NCBI GenBank assembly: GCA_012295275.1
Contig: CM022677.1
Coordinates: 13,298,889-13,362,888, forward strand
DNA length: 64,000 nt
DNA from: Chrysomallon squamiferum
Lineage: Eukaryota; Mollusca; Gastropoda; Neomphalida; Peltospiridae
Reading direction: 5' to 3'
Every line of letters begins with the position of its first letter. The stretch's first letter is position 1. Of this stretch, positions 49,140 to 58,431 are shown one piece after another. Made by a program: the position numbers and the translations under genes. Under the pieces are notes generated by a model. It made no database searches. It was not told the origin of the DNA and saw only the letters and a list, made by a program, of their open reading frames with translations.

Positions 49140-51266
49140 TTATATTGGATACGACCAATCCATTGAATTACCCATAGTTTGGACTGTTCTATCGCCATAT
49201 GCACCATGTACTGGCCATAATTGTCTACGTCTATTTCGTCTTTTGTTCCAATTATCCCAAACAGGAGCAGTACATCGCATTATCCATGTTTTCTGTATTC
49301 GTTCTTTATATTTTTCAACTGTTTCACCTAAGAACTGATCTTGTTCTGTATGTTTAACATTATCCTTATTTCCCATCGGTGTAGCTTCACTTCCTTTGTA
49401 TGTTAATCCTAACATATTACCTGGACATCCGCCTAAACCGATGGGAATATATTTTGGACACATCCCTGTTCTAACTACAAATTCTACTTCACTATAATAT
49501 GTGATATGAATGTTTGCATGGTAGTTGAAGAATAATGTATTTCCTCCACTAGTTTTTTCTATATCAGGATATAAACCAATCATATATATGGGAGGTCTGT
49601 TACACTGAAAGGTACGTCTATGCGATCCATCTTTACATGCATCGACTTGCGGGTTGTTAGCATTATTATGCATTACACCTGAGAGACTATACTTAGTACC
49701 TCCGTCATCTACCATAGAAGGAGCACCAAGCTTATTAGATGCTTTGTTTTGAAAACATGCTGTATAATGTATTCTTCTATACTGATGGTTAAAATAACAA
49801 CATATTGCCGTACCCATAGGATGTTTAGATTCATCAGTAACTATTATATCATGCGTAGGCCAGACCTCCAAATTACCTTTGTTTTCATTAGGACATTGAT
49901 AATTTGATTTTTGACATAAACCAGAAATATCTGTAAAGTTTAAGGTATGAGATGTTTCAGTTGGAAAAAATATTAATGGTGAATCTTTGCATGTATAATC
50001 TAATGCAAATCCACCTGCACTAATGACAGTTTCACGATAACCGTCATTTTTCTTAATGTCATAAATATAATTAGGAGATTCTGCTTTATACGTTATACCG
50101 TCATCATCAGCAGTCCATGCATGATTTAATAATTGCATAGCCATATCGCTAGGCATATATAATTTTCTATCTGGTTGTACTTTTATGCTACGTTCAGCTA
50201 CACTATCCATACATTCTTCATCTCTGAAGTAGTGATTATGATGTAACATTAAATTATTTTCTGGCAATCCATAATCATTATGTACATCTGTAAATGTCCA
50301 TACACGTGAATTAGGTGGTGCCATAACAGGAACTTCATTAGGATCAGCTTTGTTATTATTCAATACATGAATTAGCATGTTATTTATGCTAAAACCTATT
50401 TTTTTTACTTTGTATCCAATAAAATCATCTGGTAAGTTCCAATCCTCTGGTTTAGTACTAGCAGCTTTATACCAATATGGAATTATATGTCCACCATGAT
50501 TAAAAGTAAATTGACAAACATTTGGATCGCCTATGGCTTTTTTCCAATTTACATCATCTGTATTATTATCTAATATTTTCATTTCTGCTTTTCTTTCTTT
50601 TGTAAAATTTATAGTACTATTAAATGTACGTTTAAATGTTTTTTTTATCGTAATGTATCTAGGATCTAATACTTTTGTAGTTCCACCAAAACCCTGGTAT
50701 AATACATTGTTACCAGTAGCTGATGCCATAGGTGCGCCTTCTATTGCTTCAGATCCACCAGTATCTGTAACCTCTTCGTTCATGATGGAATCTGGTTCCA
50801 TAACTGATTCCTCAGGTTGTAGATAGGTACCTTTAGTATTCGATTTATCCAATACATCTTGAGAAACAGTATTAGATAACTGTTTATTATCTCTGAATTT
50901 CGCATCTGATCCTCCAGATGGTTCACTTGAATTTCTCTTCATAATTGATTGATCTGGATGTCTGGATGAGTCGTGTAAATCTCCTTGTTGTTCTTGGTTA
51001 TCGTAGAATAAAGGGGACCCGAAAGGGTCGTCTTCGTCCGAATCTTCAATAGAGTGATAGTCTTGCCCAATATTTTGAATTGCCTGATAGAAATCGTTAT
51101 TAGGAATTTGTATATTTGGATACTGACGTCTGATCTGTAGCCACCTTTCTTGTCGTTGTTTGTAGGGGACATTTAGCTCAGCTAATTGGTTGAATGCTTT
51201 AGATTTGGCTATAGCCCACAGACGAGTTACCTCCGGCTTCGTCAAAAGTCTTTTGCCTTTTGTCAT
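49140..51266 (-). CDS. Capsid-like protein VP, unit C, intact (708 aa)
   Basis: Same length as unit B with scattered conservative replacements (for example NNMLIHV for NNMIIHV, and KPEDWN for NPEDWN). All landmarks are present: basic N-terminus, acidic DSDEDDPFGSP, VTDTGGSEA, GFGGTTK, YIPIGLGGCPG and RRNRRR near the C-terminus. No PLA2 motif. The start overlaps the small ORF stop as ATGA. Confidence 0.78.
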   Translation of the reverse strand: MTKGKRLLTKPEVTRLWAIAKSKAFNQLAELNVPYKQRQERWLQIRRQYPNIQIPNNDFYQAIQNIGQDYHSIEDSDEDDPFGSPLFYDNQEQQGDLHDSSRHPDQSIMKRNSSEPSGGSDAKFRDNKQLSNTVSQDVLDKSNTKGTYLQPEESVMEPDSIMNEEVTDTGGSEAIEGAPMASATGNNVLYQGFGGTTKVLDPRYITIKKTFKRTFNSTINFTKERKAEMKILDNNTDDVNWKKAIGDPNVCQFTFNHGGHIIPYWYKAASTKPEDWNLPDDFIGYKVKKIGFSINNMLIHVLNNNKADPNEVPVMAPPNSRVWTFTDVHNDYGLPENNLMLHHNHYFRDEECMDSVAERSIKVQPDRKLYMPSDMAMQLLNHAWTADDDGITYKAESPNYIYDIKKNDGYRETVISAGGFALDYTCKDSPLIFFPTETSHTLNFTDISGLCQKSNYQCPNENKGNLEVWPTHDIIVTDESKHPMGTAICCYFNHQYRRIHYTACFQNKASNKLGAPSMVDDGGTKYSLSGVMHNNANNPQVDACKDGSHRRTFQCNRPPIYMIGLYPDIEKTSGGNTLFFNYHANIHITYYSEVEFVVRTGMCPKYIPIGLGGCPGNMLGLTYKGSEATPMGNKDNVKHTEQDQFLGETVEKYKERIQKTWIMRCTAPVWDNWNKRRNRRRQLWPVHGAYGDRTVQTMGNSMDWSYPI
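50939..51172 (-). CDS. Overlapping +1 ORF inside VP, unit C (77 aa)
   Basis: Starts 94 bases into VP. Differs from the unit B version at one residue that I can see (RQF-K/R-ILGK). Same stop position. Confidence 0.55.
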   Translation of the reverse strand: MSPTNNDKKGGYRSDVSIQIYKFLITISIRQFKILGKTITLLKIRTKTTLSGPLYSTITKNNKEIYTTHPDIQINQL

Positions 51267-51628
51267 GAAATTGGTGTACGTGTGTATATATATGATACGT
51301 TTTCGTCTTCTTCAGCCTCTATTTGGTTACGTTCATAAGGTGTGACGTCAGAATCTATATCCTTTCTATCTGATTGTATAAATTCACCAAATTCATTAAT
51401 TGCTTGCTCGATCTGATTTTTAGTATAATCAGCTACGCCTTCTACAGCCGATTCCACTACAGACGTTCCAATATTAATAGCAGGATCTAATAGTATACTA
51501 TCAGCTCCTATTATTTCTGTTATAGCAGGTGCAGTTGATTCTAATATAGCAGATGTAGCTATTTCAACAGATGCATCAAATGCGTACTCAATTAATTCGG
51601 TAGCTATTATCCCCAATGCTGTGAACAT
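51263..51628 (-). CDS. Small hydrophobic protein upstream of VP, unit C (121 aa)
   Basis: MFTALGIIATELIEYAFDAS start, Ala/Ile-rich N-terminal half, DYTKNQIEQAINEFGEF helix, then an acidic EAEEDENVSYIYTR tail. Overlaps VP by ATGA. The N-terminus resembles polyomavirus VP2 in composition only (hydrophobic, Ala/Ile/Glu helices). Function inferred, not known. Confidence 0.72.
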   Translation of the reverse strand: MFTALGIIATELIEYAFDASVEIATSAILESTAPAITEIIGADSILLDPAINIGTSVVESAVEGVADYTKNQIEQAINEFGEFIQSDRKDIDSDVTPYERNQIEAEEDENVSYIYTRTPIS

Positions 51629-51639
51629 CCTAGTATCGA

Positions 51640-52220
51640 CTATTATTTTGAAATGATAAAATTATAATAATCAATATTATATATATAATATATAACGGAT
51701 ATGACGTAATACGTCACGTGACATGAATGTGGTATGATGATATACCCCAACTCAACTCTTGTGTAATTTTCTATAATCAATTTTCTATAATCATTTTCTA
51801 TAATCAATATTATATATATAATATATAACGGATATGACGTAATACGTCGGTCATGACATGAATGTGGTATGATGATCAATTAATTCGGTAGCTATTATCC
51901 CCAACTCTTGTGTATCCTATTTCAACTATTATTTTGAAATGATAAAAAACCATCAAATTATATATATAGTTTTTTGAAAAATTACACAATGTATAATGTG
52001 GTTGATGGTTTTCTGGTTTTCTGTAATTTTCTATAATCAATTTTCTATAATAATTTTCTATAATCAATATTATATATATAATATATAACGGATATGACGT
52101 AATACGTCACGTGACATGAATGTGGTATGATGATATACCCCAACTCAACTCTTGTGTAATTTCAAGATCAGAAAACCAGAAAACCAGTAAAGTTATACAT
52201 AGTTTTTTAAAAATTACACA
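51640..52220. repeat. Scrambled 5' flank of unit C: triplicated promoter fragments
   Basis: The ATATATAATATATAACGGATATGACGTAATACGT segment occurs three times (near 51,685, 51,815 and 52,070), twice followed by ACGTGACATGAATGTGG and a CCCCAACTCAACTCTTGTG end. A fragment of the small ORF start (CAATTAATTCGGTAGCTATT) is pasted in at about 51,877, and a TTTTCTATAATCAAT unit repeats several times. An extra inverted stem fragment lies at 52,162-52,220. Confidence 0.8.
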
Positions 52221-52425
52221 ATGTATAACTTTACTGGTTTTCTGGTTTTCTGATCTTGAAAGCCAATATGTACTTTTAGCTTATGACCGTAGGGCTCGGG
52301 CTACGCCCGAAGGAGCTAGTCACCTTCGGGCTAAAAGTACATATTGGCTTTCAAGATCAGAAAACCAGAAAACCAGTAAAGTTATACATAGTTTTTTAAA
52401 AATTACACAAGAGTTGAGTTGGGGA
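52221..52425. repeat. B-type ITR hairpin, flip
   Basis: Symmetric part 52,221-52,389, right flank ending GAGTTGAGTTGGGG. Centre GCTTATGACCGTAGGGCTCG, i.e. opposite to the hairpin at 46,266. Confidence 0.9.
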
Positions 52426-52426
52426 T

Positions 52427-52643
52427 CCCAACTCAACTCTTGTGTAATTTTTAAAAAACAAAGTATAACTGTAATCGATTTTTGGTTTTGCGGTCTTAAA
52501 AGCCAATGTGTACTTTTAGCTTATGACCGTAGGAGCTAGTCACCTTCGGGCTAAAAGTACACATTGGCTTTTAAGACCGCAAAACCAAAAATCGATTACA
52601 GTTATACTTTGTTTTTTAAAAATTACACAAGAGTTGAGTTGGG
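52427..52643. repeat. Orphan ITR hairpin of a further type
   Basis: Ends match the B type (CCCAACTCAACTCTTGTG) but the stem reads TAATCGATTTTTGGTTTTGC and the centre lacks the GGGCTCGGGCTACGCCC inner arm, leaving ACCGTAGGAGCTAGTC. No coding unit in the window uses this stem. Confidence 0.88.
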
Positions 52644-52881
52644 TCAACCTAACTCTTGTTATTGTAAAAAAAACAAAGTTCCTCATGATCTGGCTTTTTA
52701 GCTTTTTGGCTTTTTGACCATAATGTACTTTTAACTTATGATCCTTAGGGTTCTGGCTTCGCCCGAAGGAACGTTATCACCTTCGGGCTAAAAGTACATT
52801 ATGGTCAAAAAGCCAAAAAGCTAAAAAGCCAGATCATAGTGGAACTTTTTTTTTTTTTTACAATAACAAGAGTTAGGTTGA
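52644..52881. repeat. Solo A-type ITR hairpin, flip
   Basis: Complete palindrome TCAACCTAACTCTTG to CAAGAGTTAGGTTGA. Nearly the same as 39,805-40,036. Confidence 0.9.
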
Positions 52882-52885
52882 AATT

Positions 52886-53040
52886 GCAAAGTTCCTCATG
52901 ATCTGGCTTTTTAGCCTTTTGGCTTTTTGACCATAATGTACTTTTAGCCCGAAGGTGATAACGTTCCTTCGGGCGTAGCCAGAACCCGAAGGATCATATG
53001 TTAAAAGTACATTATGGTCAAAAAGCCAAAAAGCTAAAAA
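52886..53040. repeat. Solo A-type ITR hairpin, flop, truncated
   Basis: Matches 40,041 onward but stops at GCTAAAAAGC, where it fuses with the D-type stem through the shared AAAAAGC. Confidence 0.88.
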
Positions 53041-53227
53041 GCTTTTTGGTTTTTTGGTCTTAAGTATCAATGTGTACTTTTATCTTATGACCGTAGGGCT
53101 CGGGCTACGCCCGAAGGAGCTAGTCACCTTCGGGATAAAAGTACACATTGATACTTAAGACCAAAAAACCAAAAAGCGAGAAAAGTTATACATAGTTTTT
53201 TAAAAATTACACAAGAGTTGAGTTGGG
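53041..53227. repeat. D-type ITR hairpin, flip, left outer arm missing
   Basis: Inverted arms 53,041-53,087 and 53,131-53,177 (GCTTTTTGGTTTTTTGGTCT and complement), inner centre as in the B type, then a one-sided tail to GAGTTGAGTTGGG. Confidence 0.9.
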
Positions 53228-53483
53228 ATATCTCATCATCCCGATTTTAACCAGGTGTTTTTTTTTTTTTTTAAACTATTTTAATTATTTATAATTTTTT
53301 TTATTATATACTATTATTTAATATACTATTATTTTATTATATTATTAAAAATGATAACAAGATTATATATTTTTAACAATATATTTATTAATATCATAAT
53401 ATAACATTTTAATATAACACATTATAACTGTTAACAATATATTAATATATTAATAATATATTAATAATGTTATTTTATTATAT

Positions 53484-55658
53484 TTATTCACTTTTATATT
53501 TTTGAAAAATGTCCATCTGTGTTTCTTGTATTGTATCTGTAAACATGGTATCGAACGGTTGCGATGGAGGTATGTAAAACTTAAATCGTTTATCACTAAC
53601 ATTCTCTGGTTCATGATCAATGGTAATGTAATTAGGATCCATTTGTTCATCTTCCGATATGTCTTCTGTCTCAACTTCATAGTGTTTTCGTTTTACACCT
53701 GTATTATGTTGACTTTCCTGCTTTAATTTATTTTGCGACTGTATGAACATATCCTGTGACGGATTATACACGCTTTCGTCATCTGAATCAGGAATGACTA
53801 TATAATCAGGTTCTGTATTTTCAACTGTTTCTCTTTTAATATTGTCAATATTATCACGTTGGGTACAATCTTGGCTATTATCAAAATGATCGTGAAAATA
53901 GCTAAGTCTTCCTTCAAATGAATTGTCATTGATATGAATATTATTAATATTCATGAAATATTCTCTGTCATTTTCCATCGATAAAGTCATTTCATCATCT
54001 GAAGGTTCACGTCCAACTACAAATAATTTTGGGTGTAAAAGCCCGTAACATTGTTTGAGAATGTTACTTCGTTTCAATCCTTCAATCAAAAATAGTCTAG
54101 TTTTCATAATCCGTATTTGTGAACTTGTCAAACCGTCGCCAAATTTGTTGTTAGAGTTCAGTAAACATAAATTACCTCTACAATAAACAGGTGTTGTTCC
54201 TTTTCGTTCACATGTGGCTTTCGATCCACTTAACAAATCTTTGTATTTGTCAATGTTAGTTTGATTAATAGAAATTTCTTCTCCAAGAATTATTTTCTTT
54301 CCCCCTAACATTTGCCAAGGAAAATTATCCTTGGCAATTTTACCTGCTGTTGGCACACACTCAAATAACGAACTCGAAACCATAGTCTTTCCACTGTCAG
54401 ATTCTCCTTGGAAATATAGTCCTATTTTTTTCTTACCCTTTCCTTTCAATAATGATACTATCGAGGTATAAAGCCATCTCTCTGGTATTTCCTGCTCTCT
54501 ACACCAGGAATTAAAAATTTTGAAGCTATCGTCCGGATTCATATAATGATCTATGTTATCGTTCATTGTTTTTAATTGCTCAAAGGCTGATTTATCTGCC
54601 TGTTCTTCTGTATATTTTGTTCTAGCTGCTTTGAACAACTTATCACCAGACGAATTGGCTACTGCGTTACAAAGTGCTTTGAATTCATTACTTCCGGAAT
54701 CGAATTTGCCGATAAGTAAGTTCAATTTATTTACGTCTGGATACTGCTTTATCAAGTTATAAAAGAATTCAAGTGTATCTGATGATTTAGTGTTGATTAA
54801 ATGAGACGGAATGGATATTTTATCGGTTGTGTCAGCCTTCACATTTTCTGTTGTATCCATTGCTTGTATCATCATATTATCACGCTTTACATCAATTGCT
54901 GTCATTCCATCTCTGTTATATCCTGAAGTTGATGGTTTATCATTAGAATCATGCTTCTTCACTGGATTCCTTATATTGGATACAATACTTTTATTAAGTT
55001 TCGTAGATTGAGATTCATCAAAGAAATCTCTCAATATATTCATTATCTCATTATCGTTCTCATTTAGTTCTTTGTCAATATCGTTCCATGTCTGTAGCAT
55101 GCCTTGATCAGTTGTTCCTAGGAACTGTTTTTCATCATCATTCATTAGGTATTTTATATAATGTTCTAATGATGATTTCTGAGGATCTTTTAATTTCATT
55201 ATTTCCATATATCCACCTTCAGTTAAAATAGCTCTATGAAGTCTTCTATACTGTCTGTCCTGTGAAGGTGTTTTCTCTTCCAAACTATGTGACAATGTGT
55301 CCCATACGTTGTATGATTTAGTAACAGACTCACAATCTTTCTGATGGTACACAAGAAGTGTTTTCCACGACTTGTTTCTCAAAAACGCTTTCAACTCATT
55401 TATAACTCTGTCTTGTCCACGTGATAACTGTTCGTAATTTGGAGTTGACCAATGATCAACTACTTTGTCCAATAAATCTTGCATGTCCATTTGATACGAT
55501 TTGATATACTGTTTTCCTGTAGCATATATGAAGTTTCCATCTTTATCTCGTGCAAGACATCTAGGCACGAGATACTTAGGGTGTACCATGTCATAATTTA
55601 AATGACCAACTACTACGCTATAAAATGTCTCATCAGGAAGATCGACAAATCTGTCCAT
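53484..55658 (-). CDS. NS1: NS1, unit D, open frame but HUH motif scrambled (724 aa)
   Basis: The ORF is continuous and colinear with unit B, with a normal Walker A, IILGEE and LLNSNN helicase. Between KDCE and KTPSQ, however, the residues are unlike those of B, C, E and F. Comparison with unit C shows a one-base insertion (near 55,312) and a seven-base deletion (near 55,273); together they restore the frame but leave the HUH segment in the wrong frame, two residues shorter. The nuclease should be dead while the helicase may remain. The tail keeps YIVIPDSDDE and SQ/TQ motifs. A further ATG directly precedes the conserved MDRF start. Confidence 0.9.
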   Translation of the reverse strand: MDRFVDLPDETFYSVVVGHLNYDMVHPKYLVPRCLARDKDGNFIYATGKQYIKSYQMDMQDLLDKVVDHWSTPNYEQLSRGQDRVINELKAFLRNKSWKTLLVYHQKDCESVTKSYNVWDTLSHSLEEKTPSQDRQYRRLHRAILTEGGYMEIMKLKDPQKSSLEHYIKYLMNDDEKQFLGTTDQGMLQTWNDIDKELNENDNEIMNILRDFFDESQSTKLNKSIVSNIRNPVKKHDSNDKPSTSGYNRDGMTAIDVKRDNMMIQAMDTTENVKADTTDKISIPSHLINTKSSDTLEFFYNLIKQYPDVNKLNLLIGKFDSGSNEFKALCNAVANSSGDKLFKAARTKYTEEQADKSAFEQLKTMNDNIDHYMNPDDSFKIFNSWCREQEIPERWLYTSIVSLLKGKGKKKIGLYFQGESDSGKTMVSSSLFECVPTAGKIAKDNFPWQMLGGKKIILGEEISINQTNIDKYKDLLSGSKATCERKGTTPVYCRGNLCLLNSNNKFGDGLTSSQIRIMKTRLFLIEGLKRSNILKQCYGLLHPKLFVVGREPSDDEMTLSMENDREYFMNINNIHINDNSFEGRLSYFHDHFDNSQDCTQRDNIDNIKRETVENTEPDYIVIPDSDDESVYNPSQDMFIQSQNKLKQESQHNTGVKRKHYEVETEDISEDEQMDPNYITIDHEPENVSDKRFKFYIPPSQPFDTMFTDTIQETQMDIFQKYKSE

Positions 55659-55732
55659 CACTTTATATGGTTTTATAGTATCTATTTACGTTAAAAGATG
55701 AGTAACAACTGACAACTTTTAAAACGTCGCTT

Positions 55733-55760
55733 TATTTATAGAGTTATGTACATGACGTCA
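55733..55760 (-). promoter_or_regulatory. NS1 promoter of unit D (TATA and CRE)
   Basis: TGACGTCA, 12 bases, TATAAATA; about 75 bases before the NS1 ATG. Confidence 0.72.
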
Positions 55761-55844
55761 TATTTATGACGTAATACGGCTTACGTGACAAAATTAACGT
55801 AACGTTAACAAAAGACTAATCACTGTATTCATACGCGTAATAGT

Positions 55845-57953
55845 TTATATTGGATATGACCAATCATTTCCGTTTCCCATAGTTTCTAACGTTCTATCAA
55901 CATATGCACCATGTAATGGCCAAAGTTGTCTACGTCTATTTCTACGTTTATTCCAATTATCCCATATAGGTGCAAATGTTCTCATTTTCCATGTTTTGCT
56001 TATTCGTTCCTTATATTTAGCTGCGTCTTCACCTAAAAACTGATCTTGTTCAGTATGTTTAACATTATCTTTATTGCCCATTGGTGTACTGTCATCTTTT
56101 TTAAAGATAAGACCTTCCATATTACCAGGACATCCTCCTAATCCTATTGGAATGTATTTAGGACACATTCCAGTTCTTACAATAAATTCAATTTCACTAT
56201 AATATGTTATTTGAATATTAGCATGATAATTGAAAAATAACGTATTTCCACCGCTTGTTTTTTCTATGTCTGGATATAGTCCTATCAAAAACATAGGAGG
56301 TCTATTACATTGATAGGTACGTCTATGTGATCCGTCTTTGCAAACATCAATATTAGGATTATTAGCATTATTATGCATAACGCCCTGATTACTAAGTTTA
56401 GTACCTCCATCATCTACCATAGAAGGTGCACCCAGTACATTAGATGCTTTATTTTGAAAACATGCTGTATAATGTATACGTCTGTACTGATGAATAAAAT
56501 AACAACATATTGCTGTTCCCATTGGATGGTCAGTTGTATTAGTAATCACTATATCATGGGTTGGCCACACCTCTAAATTACCCTTATTTTCATTAGCACA
56601 TTGATATTTAGATTTCTGACATAAACCAGATATATCTGTAAAATTAAGTGTATGAGATGTTTCAGATGGAAATAAAACTGTTGGTGAATCTTTACATGTA
56701 TAATCTAATGCAAAACCACCAGCACTAATAACAGTTTCACGATATCCATCATGCTTTTTCATATCGTAAATATAATTGGGCGAAAATGTTTTATATTCTA
56801 AACCATCACCTGTCCAAGCATGATTTAGTATTTGCATTGCCATATCACTTGGTAAATATAATTTTCTATCTGGTTGTACTTTTATACTTCTATTAGATAT
56901 ATCATCCATACATTCTTCATCCATAAAATAATAATTGTGAGATAAATTTAAATTTTTCTCAGGCAATCCGTAATCATTATTTACATCTGTAAACGTCCAA
57001 ATTCTAGCATTAGGTGGAGCCATTACAGGTACTTCGTTAGGATCAGATTTATTATTATTCAATACATGAACAAGCATATTATTTATATTACGTTTTCTAT
57101 ATCCCATAAAATCGTCAGGTAAATTCCAATCCTGAGCGGTAGTACTAGCAGCTTTATACCAATACGGTATTATGTGCCCACCGTGATTAAATGTGAATTC
57201 ACATACATTCGGATCACCTATTCCTTTTTTCCAATTTACATTATCAGAATTATTATCTAATACTTTCATAAGTGCTTTACGTTCTTTAGTAAAGTTAATA
57301 GTACTAGTAAATGTTCGTTTAAATGTCTTTTTGATAGTTATATATCGTGGATCTGTATACTTAGTTGATCCTCCAAAACCTTGATATAAAACATTATTAC
57401 CAGTTGCCGACGCCATAGGTGCACCTTCCACTGCTTCACTTCCGCCAGTATCTGTAACTTCTTCATTCATTATGGAATCCGGTTCCATAACAGATTCTTG
57501 AGGTTGTAAATACGTTCCCTTAGAATTCGATCTGTCTAATACATCTTGAGAAACTGTATTGGACAATTGTTTATTATCTCGAACCTTTGAATCGGTTCCT
57601 CCAGATGGTTCAGATGAGTGTCGTTTCATAGCTGATTGATCTGGATATCCGGATGTGTCTTGTAAATTTCCTTGTTGTTCTTGGTTATCGTAGAATAAAG
57701 GGGACCCGAAAGGGTCGTCTTCGTCCGAATCTTCAATAGAGTGATAGTCTTGCCCAATATTTTGAATTGCCTGATAGAAATCGTTATTCGGAATTTGTAT
57801 ATTTGGATACTGACGTCGGATCTGAAGCCACCTTTCTTGTCGTTTTGAATAGGGGACATTTAGTTCAGCTAATTTGTTAAATGCTTTAGATTTTGCTATA
57901 GCCCACAGACGAGTTACCTCTGGCTTCGTCAAAAGTCTTTTGCCTTTTGTCAT
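55845..57953 (-). CDS. Capsid-like protein VP, unit D, intact (702 aa)
   Basis: Colinear with B and C but six residues shorter through in-frame deletions: four in the GYRKRNINN stretch and two in the WTGDGLEYK stretch. It is more diverged than B is from C. Landmarks kept: VTDTGGSEA, GFGGSTK, APPNARIWTFTD, YIPIGLGGCPG and RRNRRR. No PLA2 motif. Indels only in multiples of three suggest the frame was under selection at least until recently. Confidence 0.78.
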   Translation of the reverse strand: MTKGKRLLTKPEVTRLWAIAKSKAFNKLAELNVPYSKRQERWLQIRRQYPNIQIPNNDFYQAIQNIGQDYHSIEDSDEDDPFGSPLFYDNQEQQGNLQDTSGYPDQSAMKRHSSEPSGGTDSKVRDNKQLSNTVSQDVLDRSNSKGTYLQPQESVMEPDSIMNEEVTDTGGSEAVEGAPMASATGNNVLYQGFGGSTKYTDPRYITIKKTFKRTFTSTINFTKERKALMKVLDNNSDNVNWKKGIGDPNVCEFTFNHGGHIIPYWYKAASTTAQDWNLPDDFMGYRKRNINNMLVHVLNNNKSDPNEVPVMAPPNARIWTFTDVNNDYGLPEKNLNLSHNYYFMDEECMDDISNRSIKVQPDRKLYLPSDMAMQILNHAWTGDGLEYKTFSPNYIYDMKKHDGYRETVISAGGFALDYTCKDSPTVLFPSETSHTLNFTDISGLCQKSKYQCANENKGNLEVWPTHDIVITNTTDHPMGTAICCYFIHQYRRIHYTACFQNKASNVLGAPSMVDDGGTKLSNQGVMHNNANNPNIDVCKDGSHRRTYQCNRPPMFLIGLYPDIEKTSGGNTLFFNYHANIQITYYSEIEFIVRTGMCPKYIPIGLGGCPGNMEGLIFKKDDSTPMGNKDNVKHTEQDQFLGEDAAKYKERISKTWKMRTFAPIWDNWNKRRNRRRQLWPLHGAYVDRTLETMGNGNDWSYPI
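57626..57859 (-). CDS. Overlapping +1 ORF inside VP, unit D (77 aa)
   Basis: Starts 94 bases into VP and has the same stop as B and C; MSPIQNDKKGG start, GKTITLLKIRTK core, DIQINQL end. Confidence 0.55.
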   Translation of the reverse strand: MSPIQNDKKGGFRSDVSIQIYKFRITISIRQFKILGKTITLLKIRTKTTLSGPLYSTITKNNKEIYKTHPDIQINQL

Positions 57954-58315
57954 GAAACTGGTATACGCGTATATATATATGATACGTTTTCGTCTTCTTC
58001 AGCCTCTATCTGATTGCGTTCAGCAGGTGTGACGTCAGTATCTATATCGTTTCTCTCTGATTCTATAAAATCACCTAATTCATTAATTGCTTGTTCGATC
58101 TGATTTTTAGTATAATCAGCTATTCCTTCGACAGCCGATTCAACTACAGACGTTCCAATATTAATAGCAGGATCTATTAATATACTATCAGCTCCTATTA
58201 TTTCTGTGATAGCTGGTGCAGTGGATTCTAATATAGCAGATGTAGCGATTTCAACAGATGCATCAAATGCGTACTCAATTAATTCGGTAGCTATTATTCC
58301 CAATGCTGTGAACAT
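57950..58315 (-). CDS. Small hydrophobic protein upstream of VP, unit D (121 aa)
   Basis: An in-frame ATG lies eight codons upstream (58,339), but the MFTAL start at 58,315 gives 121 residues as in A and C. Same hydrophobic N-terminal half and acidic tail, with ATGA overlap to VP. Confidence 0.72.
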   Translation of the reverse strand: MFTALGIIATELIEYAFDASVEIATSAILESTAPAITEIIGADSILIDPAINIGTSVVESAVEGIADYTKNQIEQAINELGDFIESERNDIDTDVTPAERNQIEAEEDENVSYIYTRIPVS

Positions 58316-58355
58316 CCTACTATCAATAAATAATATCAAATGAAGATACTATAAT

Positions 58356-58408
58356 AATTAATATATATATAGTAAATATACCGGATATGACGTAATATAT
58401 CACGTGTC
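58356..58408 (-). promoter_or_regulatory. Putative VP promoter, unit D
   Basis: Minus strand: CACGTGATATATTACGTCAT, then ATCCGGTATATTTAC and TATATATA, about 40-90 bases before the MFTAL start. Unit C has the same CACGTGACGTATTACGTCAT layout. Confidence 0.5.
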
Positions 58409-58431
58409 AATGAATCGGGATGATGAGATAT

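Larger units (their letters stand above)
46513..52425 (-). mobile_element. Endogenous parvovirus-like unit C
   Basis: ITR-bounded unit with intact small ORF and VP, and an NS1 with a single stop. Its 5' flank (51,640-52,220) is scrambled. Confidence 0.9.
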
